A DNA stretch of 19,182 nucleotides from JAXDLK01 sp034666665. Its GTDB lineage: Bacteria; Desulfobacterota; Binatia; JACPRU01. The notes beneath the pieces are model-generated. The model saw only the letters and a list, made by a program, of their open reading frames with translations, was not told the DNA's origin and did not search any database. Of the stretch, positions 6,903 through 13,788 are shown one piece after another. Within the stretch, counting starts at the first letter, position 1. Each line of letters begins with the position of its first letter. The position numbers and the translations under genes were made by a program. The stretch is from the NCBI GenBank assembly GCA_034666665.1, contig JAXDLK010000052.1, positions 1 through 19,182 on the forward strand, read 5' to 3'.

Positions 6903-9357
6903 CCGCTTCTTTCGAATCGGCCTCCGTGGCGGTCACGCCGAGCTGACGGACGGCCGGCGGCGTAGACGTTGGCTTCGGGCGCTCGTGCTGGGCGCGCTCG
7001 TCCCCGTCTGCGTCGCCGCTGTCTTCGCCGCCATCGCCGTCCACAACCTCGATCAAACGCTAACGGAGCGGCTGACCGTGCGGCCGTGGAAGATCCCGGC
7101 GCGGATCTACTCCGTGGCGCTCCCTCTCTACCCCGGGCTGCAGATCGCTCCGGAGACGGTGCTCGCCCGCCTGGCGAGCCTGGGGTACGTGCCGGTGAAG
7201 CGTGAGCTCAGGGCGCCCGGAGAGTTCCGCTACGACCCTCGCGGCCGACTCGAGGTCCATCTCCGGGCGTTCGACGATCCGGCGGGCCGGCGCTCGGCCG
7301 TCCCCGCGGTCGTGTCGTTCGCGTTCGGCCGCGTGACCGCGCTCGAGACGCTCGACGACCACCGTCCACTCGAGTCGATCGAGCTCGAGCCGGAGGCGAT
7401 CGCCGGCATCTACGACGGGAAGTGGGAAGATCGCCGCGTGGTGACGCTGCGGGACGTCCCGGCGATGCTGGTCTACGCGGTGCTCGCCGCAGAGGACCGG
7501 CGGTTCTTCGAGCATCCCGGGATCGACGTTCGCGGCGTGGCGCGCGCGCTGCTCGCGAACCTCCGGTCCCGGCGTATCGTTCAGGGAGGAAGCACGCTCT
7601 CCCAGCAGCTCGTGAAGAACTTCTTCCTGACGGAGGCGCGGACGCTCAAGCGCAAGGTGATCGAGGCCGTGATGACGCTGCTCCTCGAGCGCCGTTTCGA
7701 GAAGCTCGAGATTCTCGAGCTCTACTTGAACGAGATCTACCTCGGGCAGCGCGGCGCGGCCGGCGTGTTCGGTGTCTGGGAAGGCTCGCGCTTCTACTTC
7801 GGCAAGGAGCCGAAGGATCTGACGCTCGGCGAGGTGGCGATGCTCGCCGGCCTCATCAAGGCGCCGGGCCGCTATGCCCCCACGCGGAACGCCGAGCTCG
7901 CGCGCCGTCGCCGTGACGAGGTGCTGCGCGCGCTTCTCCGCTCCGGGCACGTCGATGCCGAGGACTATCGTCAGGCGCTCCGGGAACCGCTTCCCGAACG
8001 GCTGCCGACGATCGAGACCGAGGAGGCGCCGTATTTCGTCGACTACGTCCGCGGCGAGCTGCAGAAGGGCTTCTCGGATGACGACCTCACGGCCGCCGGC
8101 CTTCGTGTGTTCACCACGCTCGACCCGCGCCTGCAGCGCGACGCGGAGCGCGCGGTCGCCGGGGGTCTCACCCGCCTCGAGGAGCGCTTCCCGCGCCTCG
8201 GTCGCGGCGCCCCGGGACACCGGCTGCAAGCGGCGCTGGTCGCGCTCGAGCCGCGAAGCGGCGAGGTCAAGGCGATGGTCGGCGGCAGGTCGTATCAGGA
8301 GAGCCAGTTCAACCGGGCCATCCAGGCACGGCGCCAGCCCGGCTCCGTGTTCAAGCCGGTGGTTTACCTCGCCGCCTTTCGCGAGGAGGAGCGGAGCGGC
8401 GACGGCAGGTACCGGCCGACGCGCCGGATCGAGGACTCGCCCTTTCGCTGGGACTACGATGGACGGCAGTGGATGCCGGTCAACTACCGCGGCGAGTACC
8501 ACGGCGAGGTGTCGCTGCGCGAAGCGCTCGAGCTTTCGCTGAACACGGCGACGGCTCGGCTCGCCCAGGAAGTCGGCCTCGAGCGCGTCCGCGACATGGC
8601 GGTCCGGCTGGGGCTCGCGGACGATCTCCCGCTCCTGCCGTCGATCGTGCTCGGATCCGCCGAGGTCACGCCGCTCGAGGTCGCCGAAGCGTACGCGACC
8701 ATCGCGAACCTCGGCTTTCGTACCGGCACGACGGCGATCCGTACCGTTGCCGGCGAGGAGGCCCCGCCGCCCCCGCCCGCCGGGCGCCAGGCGGAGCAGG
8801 TGGTCTCCCCGCGCGTCGCCTATCTGGTCACCACCCTCCTCGAGGGGGTCGTCGATCGCGGCACCGGCCGCAATGCGCGACGCGACGGCATTCGTGGTCC
8901 GATCGCCGGAAAGACGGGCACGACCAACGATGCGCGCGACGCGTGGTTCGTCGGCTTCACGCCGGACCTGCTCGCCGTCGTCTGGGTAGGCTTCGATCAG
9001 CGGGATCCGTTGCCGGTGTCGGCATCGGAGGCGGCGCTGCCGATCTGGACGGACTTCATGAGAGCGGCGACCGGTGATTCGACGCCGACCCCGTTCCTGG
9101 TGCCGCCCGGGTTGGAGATCGCGCAGATCGATCCGGCGACCGGCGCGCTCGCTACCTCTCGCTGCCCGGAGCGCATCGAAGAGACCTTTCTCCAGGGGGA
9201 GGCTCCTCAGGATGCCTGTCCGCTGCATCCCGATCCCGCCGGCATCCTCGCGCAGCCGGTGGATGCGCCGGTTACGTCCTTCGGAATTCCTGCCGTGGAG
9301 ATGCGGAAGCCGTTCTCGCCGCCGGAAGCGCTTCCGTTGCGGCAGGCGCGGCCGTAA
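6835..9357 (+). CDS. Class A penicillin-binding protein, PBP1b-like
   Basis: A bifunctional 840-residue peptidoglycan synthase anchored in the inner membrane. Order: Arg-rich cytoplasmic tail (1-47), one membrane segment (about 48-70), a UB2H-like domain (about 86-146, starting IPARIYSVALPL), a GT51 glycosyltransferase domain with catalytic Glu220 (AAEDRRFFEHPGID), GGSTLSQQLVKN and Glu300 (LNEIYLG), then a transpeptidase with SVFK (504-507), SLN (568-570) and KTGT (693-696). The UB2H domain is typical of PBP1b and in E. coli binds the activator LpoB and UvrA. The start is uncertain: the GTG at 6835 overlaps the protease gene by 68 bp, and the next in-frame ATG, GTG or TTG is GTG 6985, inside the membrane segment, which would remove the positive-inside tail. 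tsaD begins 11 bases after the stop. Confidence 0.94.
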   Translation: MATTPSSSRSSPRRRARRRRRTDRFFRIGLRGGHAELTDGRRRRRWLRALVLGALVPVCVAAVFAAIAVHNLDQTLTERLTVRPWKIPARIYSVALPLYPGLQIAPETVLARLASLGYVPVKRELRAPGEFRYDPRGRLEVHLRAFDDPAGRRSAVPAVVSFAFGRVTALETLDDHRPLESIELEPEAIAGIYDGKWEDRRVVTLRDVPAMLVYAVLAAEDRRFFEHPGIDVRGVARALLANLRSRRIVQGGSTLSQQLVKNFFLTEARTLKRKVIEAVMTLLLERRFEKLEILELYLNEIYLGQRGAAGVFGVWEGSRFYFGKEPKDLTLGEVAMLAGLIKAPGRYAPTRNAELARRRRDEVLRALLRSGHVDAEDYRQALREPLPERLPTIETEEAPYFVDYVRGELQKGFSDDDLTAAGLRVFTTLDPRLQRDAERAVAGGLTRLEERFPRLGRGAPGHRLQAALVALEPRSGEVKAMVGGRSYQESQFNRAIQARRQPGSVFKPVVYLAAFREEERSGDGRYRPTRRIEDSPFRWDYDGRQWMPVNYRGEYHGEVSLREALELSLNTATARLAQEVGLERVRDMAVRLGLADDLPLLPSIVLGSAEVTPLEVAEAYATIANLGFRTGTTAIRTVAGEEAPPPPPAGRQAEQVVSPRVAYLVTTLLEGVVDRGTGRNARRDGIRGPIAGKTGTTNDARDAWFVGFTPDLLAVVWVGFDQRDPLPVSASEAALPIWTDFMRAATGDSTPTPFLVPPGLEIAQIDPATGALATSRCPERIEETFLQGEAPQDACPLHPDPAGILAQPVDAPVTSFGIPAVEMRKPFSPPEALPLRQARP

Positions 9358-9368
9358 TCTCCTGCGAC

Positions 9369-10415
9369 GTGGTCGTCCTCGGGATCGAGACCTCCTGCGA
9401 CGACACCGCGGCCGCGGTGCTGGTCGACGGCCGCATGGCGTCGAGCGTCGTGTCCTCGCAGCACGCGGTCCACCGGCCGTTTGGCGGCGTCGTTCCCGAG
9501 CTCGCGTCCCGCCACCATCTGATCAACCTGCTGCCGGTCGTTCGTGCGGCCTTAGAGGAGGCGGGCATCGCGATCGGCGACGTCGAGGGGCTGGCGGTGA
9601 CGCGTGGCCCGGGACTCGTCGGCTCGCTGCTCGTGGGGCTGTCCGCGGCGAAGGGCATGGCACTCGCCCGCGGCCTGCCGCTCGTCGGCGTGAATCATCT
9701 CGAAGGGCACCTGCTCGCCGTCTTTCTCGAGCAGCCGATCGCGTTTCCCTATCTCGGGCTGCTGGTCTCCGGCGGGCATACGAGCCTCTGCGTCGCAGAC
9801 GGATACGGGCGGTATCGCACCGTCGGCCGGACCATGGACGACGCCGCCGGCGAAGCGCTCGACAAAGGGGCGAAGATGCTCGGCCTCGGATTTCCCGGGG
9901 GTCCGCGGATCGATCGCCTCGCGCGCGAGGCGGACCCGGCGGCCGTCCGTTTTCCGCGAGCGGTCGTTCGCCGAGGCCGCTACCACTTCAGCTTCAGCGG
10001 CCTCAAGACGTCGCTTCGCGAGTACCTCGCCGGGGGTACCCGGCATGCGCGATCGGGACGTTCTCCCGTTCCGGGTCCGGGCGGGACGCTCGGCGAAGGC
10101 GCCGTCCGCGACGTGGCGGCCAGCTTCCAGGAGGCGGTCGTCGACATGCTCGTCGAGCCGACGTTCGCGGCCGCGGACGAGCTCGGGCTGACCCGCATCG
10201 TGGTCTCGGGAGGCGTCTCGGCGAACTCTCGACTGCGCTCGCGGATGCAGTCCGAAGCCGAGGCACGCGGAGTCGAGGTGTTCTTCCCGTCGCCCCGCTT
10301 GTGTACCGACAACGCGGCGATGATCGCCTGCGCGGGACGGCATCGCCTCGAGCGTGGCGAGAGCGATCCACTGTCGATCGAAGCCGAGGCGGCTCTTCCT
10401 CTCGGAAGCCCGTGA
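9369..10415 (+). CDS. tsaD: tRNA N6-adenosine threonylcarbamoyltransferase TsaD
   Basis: 348 residues, the catalytic subunit of the t6A37 tRNA modification complex, working in the cytoplasm with TsaB and TsaE and using the threonylcarbamoyl-AMP made by TsaC. It belongs to the ASKHA ATPase fold: VLGIETSCDDTAAAV opens the protein, the metal-binding motif NHLEGH gives His110 and His114, LLVSGGHTSL follows, then MDDAAGEALDKGAKMLGLGFPGGP and the late ATP loop VVSGGVSANSRLR. Length is normal. A Gly/Pro/Arg-rich stretch (about 219-240) looks like a lineage-specific loop. The GTG at 9369 is the only start that keeps the family N-terminus; no clear ribosome site precedes it, so coupling to the PBP gene 11 bases upstream is likely. 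The stop overlaps the rsmA start as GTGA. Confidence 0.96.
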   Translation: MVVLGIETSCDDTAAAVLVDGRMASSVVSSQHAVHRPFGGVVPELASRHHLINLLPVVRAALEEAGIAIGDVEGLAVTRGPGLVGSLLVGLSAAKGMALARGLPLVGVNHLEGHLLAVFLEQPIAFPYLGLLVSGGHTSLCVADGYGRYRTVGRTMDDAAGEALDKGAKMLGLGFPGGPRIDRLAREADPAAVRFPRAVVRRGRYHFSFSGLKTSLREYLAGGTRHARSGRSPVPGPGGTLGEGAVRDVAASFQEAVVDMLVEPTFAAADELGLTRIVVSGGVSANSRLRSRMQSEAEARGVEVFFPSPRLCTDNAAMIACAGRHRLERGESDPLSIEAEAALPLGSP

Positions 10416-11221
10416 CGACGCTCCGCCGCGAGACCGCGACCGCGCTCCTCGACCTCGGCTTCAAGCCTCGCAAGCGCCTCGGCCAGAGCTTTCTCGTCGA
10501 CCGCGGCGTTGCCGCGAGGATCGTCGACGCAGCCGTCGTCGACGGCCGATCCGTCCTGGAAATCGGTCCGGGACTCGGCGCGCTGACGGACGTCCTCGCC
10601 GAGCGCGCGGAGCGCCTGGTCCTGCTCGAGGTCGATCTGGCGCTGGCCGATCGGCTCCGGGCGCGGTTCGCGGGCCGCCCGAACGTTCACGTCATCCAGG
10701 GCGATGCGCTGAGAGTCGATTTCGCGGAGCTGCCCTTGGTTCCGCATTCGGTCGTCGTCTCGAACCTTCCGTACGCCGCCGGGAGCCGCATCCTCCTCCG
10801 TCTCGTCGAACAGCGCCGGTGCTTCTCCGAGCTCGTCCTCATGCTCCAGACGGAGGTCGCGGAGCGTCTCGTCGCCACCCCGGGAAACCGCGAGTACGGT
10901 CTGCTGACCGTCTTCGCCGCGCTCTACGGCGAGCCGCGCATTCTCTTCCGGGTGCCGCCGCGTGCGTTCGTGCCGCGGCCGAAGGTCGAGTCCTCGGTCG
11001 TGTCGATCCGGCTCCAGGACGAGCCTCGGATCGCCGTTCGCGACGTCGAGCGCTTTCGCGCGATCGTGCGCGCGAGCTTCGGCCAGCGCCGAAAGACGCT
11101 GCGGAACGCGCTCGCCGCTCTCGTCCCGGAGGTGGAGATCGCGGGCGCGGACATCGACCCGAGGCGGCGAGGCGAGACGCTGGCGCTCGCCGAGTTCGCA
11201 CGGCTCGCCGATCGGGTGTGA
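10412..11221 (+). CDS. rsmA: 16S rRNA (adenine1518-N6/adenine1519-N6)-dimethyltransferase RsmA/KsgA
   Basis: A 269-residue cytoplasmic enzyme that dimethylates two adjacent adenosines in helix 45 of 16S rRNA late in small-subunit assembly, using S-adenosylmethionine. The N-terminal KPRKRLGQSFLVD (18-30) is diagnostic. The SAM-binding loop LEIGPGLGALT is at 49-59, the acidic LLEVD follows, and the catalytic motif NLPY is at 118-121. The small C-terminal domain contains RAFVPRPKVESSVV and FGQRRKTLRNAL. The GTG at 10412 overlaps the tsaD stop by 4 bases (GTGA), a classic coupling arrangement. The reading frame is open far upstream, but that part is inside tsaD and does not look like protein. Loss of this enzyme gives kasugamycin resistance in known bacteria. 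Confidence 0.96.
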   Translation: MTTLRRETATALLDLGFKPRKRLGQSFLVDRGVAARIVDAAVVDGRSVLEIGPGLGALTDVLAERAERLVLLEVDLALADRLRARFAGRPNVHVIQGDALRVDFAELPLVPHSVVVSNLPYAAGSRILLRLVEQRRCFSELVLMLQTEVAERLVATPGNREYGLLTVFAALYGEPRILFRVPPRAFVPRPKVESSVVSIRLQDEPRIAVRDVERFRAIVRASFGQRRKTLRNALAALVPEVEIAGADIDPRRRGETLALAEFARLADRV

Positions 11222-11224
11222 TCG

Positions 11225-12037
11225 GTGCCGGAGCTGCCCGAGGTCGAGACCATCCGCCGCGGCCTGCACCGCCGGCTCCGCGGCGCGCGCGCGATCGCGG
11301 TCGAAGTCCGAGAACCGCGGCTCCGCCGTGCGATCGACGTCGAGCGCCTGCGCGAGCTCGTCGGACGTCGAGTGTCGGCCGTCGAGCGGCGCGCGAAATA
11401 TCTGCTCGTTCGCCTCGAGGGCGGGCTCGTCTGGCTCGTCCATCTCGGGATGTCGGGAAGACTTCTCGTGCTCCCCGCGGCGGCTCCGCGCGGGGATCAC
11501 GAGCACGTTCGGGTGACGTTCGACGGCGGGTTCGCCGTCGCGTACCGCGATCCGCGCCGCTTCGGCTTGATGAAGCTCGGACGCGAAGAAGACCTCGTCG
11601 AGCTCTCCGGGCTCGGTCCCGAGCCGCTCGACGGGGGCCTCGCGGGAGAATGGCTCGGGAGAAAGCTCCGAGCGACTCGCCGTGAGGTCAAGGCCGTGCT
11701 CCTCGATCAGCGCGTCGTCGCCGGCATCGGCAACATCTACGCGAGCGAGATCCTCTTCCGTGCCGGCGTCCGACCGACGCGGCGATCGTATCGCCTGACG
11801 AGAGTGGAGGTCGCGCGCATCATCGACGCCACCCGGGAGGTGCTGGACCTCGCGATCGCCTCGCGAGGTACGTCGTTTTCCGATTACTTCGACGTCGCCG
11901 GCGAGCGCGGCTCGTTCCAGACGCGGCTCGCGGTCTTCGATCGCGCGGGCCAGGATTGCGTTCGCTGTCGTGCGGCGATCAAGCGGCGGGTGCACGGAGG
12001 CCGGTCAAGCTTCTACTGTCCCCGCTGTCAGACCTGA
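11225..12037 (+). CDS. mutM: Formamidopyrimidine-DNA glycosylase (Fpg/MutM)
   Basis: A 270-residue base-excision repair enzyme that removes 8-oxoguanine and formamidopyrimidines and cleaves the abasic strand. After removal of the initiator, Pro2 is the nucleophile and Glu3 the acid in MPELPEVETI. Lys58 (RRAKYL) contacts DNA. GIGNIYASEILFRAGVRP is the helix-two-turn-helix signature. The C-terminal zinc finger has Cys245, Cys248, Cys265 and Cys268, with GGRSSFYCPRCQ supplying the arginine that grips the backbone. All active-site residues are present. It starts with GTG 3 bases after rsmA and is the last gene of the rightward run. Its 3' end overlaps the convergent permease gene by 33 bp. Confidence 0.96.
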   Translation: MPELPEVETIRRGLHRRLRGARAIAVEVREPRLRRAIDVERLRELVGRRVSAVERRAKYLLVRLEGGLVWLVHLGMSGRLLVLPAAAPRGDHEHVRVTFDGGFAVAYRDPRRFGLMKLGREEDLVELSGLGPEPLDGGLAGEWLGRKLRATRREVKAVLLDQRVVAGIGNIYASEILFRAGVRPTRRSYRLTRVEVARIIDATREVLDLAIASRGTSFSDYFDVAGERGSFQTRLAVFDRAGQDCVRCRAAIKRRVHGGRSSFYCPRCQT

Positions 12038-12859
12038 CGTCGATCGCGTTCGCACCGCCGCCGAGCGGACGTCGAGGCGGTCACGCAGCCCGTCCCCGAG
12101 GAAGTTGATGCCGAGGACGGTCGAGAAGATCGCCGCTCCCGGGAAGAGTGCGACGTGGGGAGCCACGAGCAGGAAGGCGCGTCCTTCGCTCAGCATCGCA
12201 CCCCACGAGGGTGTCGGCGGCTGCGTGCCGAGCCCGAGGAACGAGAGACTCGCTTCCGCGACGATCGCGCCCGCGAGCGAGAACGTCGCCTGCACCGCGA
12301 GCGGCCCCGCGAGCAGCGGCACGACGTGCCGGAGGGCGATCCGGACCTCGCCGGCGCCGAGCGAGCGCGCGGCTTCGACGTGCGGCCGCGCTCGGAGCGA
12401 CAGCGTCTCGGCACGCACCAGCCGCGCGAACCCGGTCCACCCGACGAGCGAGAGAGCGAGCACGACGTTCACGAGGCCCGGGCCGAGGATCGCCGCGAGC
12501 GCGATCGACAGCAGGACGCCGGGAAACGCCAGCAGGACGTCGACCAGGCGCATCAGCGCCTCGTCGGTCCAGCCGCCGAGGGTACCGGCGAGGAGACCGA
12601 TCGCGGTGCCGATCGCGAGCGACACGGCGACGGTGGAGAACCCGACGACCAGCGACACGCGTGCGCCGTAGATCGAGCGGCTGAGCAGGTCGCGGCCCAG
12701 GCGGTCCTGTCCGAACGGATGCGCGAGGGACGGCGGTCGAAGGTTCTCGGTGAGCGCCGTCCGCGCGGGATCGGCGGGCGAGATCACCGGGGCGAGGGCA
12801 CCCGTGGCGAGCAACGTGCCGACGACCAGCCAACCGAACCGCGTTCCCGCGCGACTCAC
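12005..12859 (-). CDS. ABC transporter permease, DppC/OppC/NikC type
   Basis: 284 residues, an inner-membrane permease of the peptide/nickel importer class. One membrane segment near the N-terminus (FGWLVVGTLLATGALAPVI) is followed by the OppC-type loop HPFGQDRLGRDLLSRSIYGAR and then five more hydrophobic segments. The EAA loop that docks the ATPase is EAARSLGAGEVRIALRHVVP. ASLSFLGLGTQPPTPSWGAML is another strong OppC-family block. The GTG at 12859 overlaps the upstream permease stop by 4 bases (GTGA), which shows coupling and fixes the start. The end overlaps mutM by 33 bp on the opposite strand. No ATPase gene follows, so the motor subunits must be encoded elsewhere. Substrate is not evident from the sequence. 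Confidence 0.93.
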   Translation of the reverse strand: MSRAGTRFGWLVVGTLLATGALAPVISPADPARTALTENLRPPSLAHPFGQDRLGRDLLSRSIYGARVSLVVGFSTVAVSLAIGTAIGLLAGTLGGWTDEALMRLVDVLLAFPGVLLSIALAAILGPGLVNVVLALSLVGWTGFARLVRAETLSLRARPHVEAARSLGAGEVRIALRHVVPLLAGPLAVQATFSLAGAIVAEASLSFLGLGTQPPTPSWGAMLSEGRAFLLVAPHVALFPGAAIFSTVLGINFLGDGLRDRLDVRSAAVRTRSTSGLTAGTVEA

Positions 12860-13788
12860 GGCGAGTCGCCATCGCCGATGCGGATGCGCGGGTCGAGCCA
12901 CCCATAGGCGACATCCGTCAGCAGGTTCACGAGCAACGTGGTGACGGCGATCAGGAGCACGCACCCCTGCACGAGGGGAATGTCGCGGCTCTGGATCGCC
13001 TCGAGCGTCAGCCGGCCGACTCCCGGCCAGGCGAAGATCGTCTCGGTGACGATCGCGCCACCCAAGAGCCCGCCGATCTGCAGGCCGAGCACCGTCGCCA
13101 CCGGAAGGCAGGCGTTGCGAAGCGCGTGACGGGCGAGCACCCGTGATTCCGGCAGACCCTTGGCGCGTGCCGTGCGGATGAAATCTGCCGACAGCGTGTC
13201 GAGAACGGCGGAGCGGGTGAGGCGCGTGAGGAGCGCAGACATTCCGAGCCCCAGCGTCACCGCCGGGAGGACGAGACTCGACGGACGAGCGGAGCCGGAA
13301 ACGGGCAGCCATTCGAGCTCGATCGAGAAGAGGAGGACCAGGAGCGGTCCGAGGAAGAAGTTCGGCAGCGACGCACCGCCGAGCGCGAATGCGGTCGATG
13401 CGGTGTCGATCCAACCACCCCTCCAGGCGGCGGCGAGGACGCCGAGCGGGAGCGCGATCGCGACGGCGACCAGCGCTGCGGCCACGGCCAGAGCGGCCGT
13501 CGCGGGCACGCGAGCGAGCACCAGCGAGGCGACGGGAGTCCCTGCGGACAGCGAGCGGCCGAGGTCGCCACGAGCGGCGCGCGCGAGGAAGGCGCAGTAC
13601 TGCTCGAGCACCGGACGATCGAGGCCGAGCGCAGTCCGGAGCGCCTGACGATCGACCGGAGCGGCGCTCTCGCCGAGCATGGCGTCGACCGGATCGCCCG
13701 GCACGAGCTGCAGGAACGAGAAGACGAGCGTCACGACGCCGAGCAGCGTGATCGGCGCGATCAGCAGTCGCCGCAGCAAGAACCGCAT
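12856..13788 (-). CDS. ABC transporter permease, DppB/OppB/NikB type
   Basis: 310 residues, the partner permease. The N-terminus MRFLLRRLLIAP leads into the first membrane segment (ITLLGVVTLVFSFLQLVPGDP), a standard OppB opening. The EAA-type docking loop is DFIRTARAKGLPESRVLARHALRN, and the end carries TETIFAWPGVGRLTLEAI, another family signature, before the terminal WLDPRIR. The ATG at 13788 shares one base with the stop of the binding-protein gene (TGATG), so translation is coupled. An ATG at 13800 would add MPPL and is possible. Six membrane segments are predicted by eye. Together with the lipoprotein and the second permease it forms an importer lacking its own ATPases in this window. Confidence 0.93.
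   Translation of the reverse strand: MRFLLRRLLIAPITLLGVVTLVFSFLQLVPGDPVDAMLGESAAPVDRQALRTALGLDRPVLEQYCAFLARAARGDLGRSLSAGTPVASLVLARVPATAALAVAAALVAVAIALPLGVLAAAWRGGWIDTASTAFALGGASLPNFFLGPLLVLLFSIELEWLPVSGSARPSSLVLPAVTLGLGMSALLTRLTRSAVLDTLSADFIRTARAKGLPESRVLARHALRNACLPVATVLGLQIGGLLGGAIVTETIFAWPGVGRLTLEAIQSRDIPLVQGCVLLIAVTTLLVNLLTDVAYGWLDPRIRIGDGDSP

Noticed and set aside
7060..9228. A 722-codon open frame antisense to the PBP gene
   Set aside because: Its translation is Arg/Glu/Leu-rich with no family motifs, while the sense strand holds every PBP catalytic motif. Long antisense frames are expected in GC-rich coding DNA where stops are rare.
9074..10411. Upstream extension of the rsmA frame
   Set aside because: It reads through the PBP end and tsaD in a wrong frame with Arg/Ser-rich junk; the coupled GTG at 10412 gives the family N-terminus.
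9980..11995. A 671-codon open frame antisense to tsaD, rsmA and mutM
   Set aside because: It spans three well-supported sense genes and their junctions and shows no recognisable domain; it follows from GC-biased codon use.
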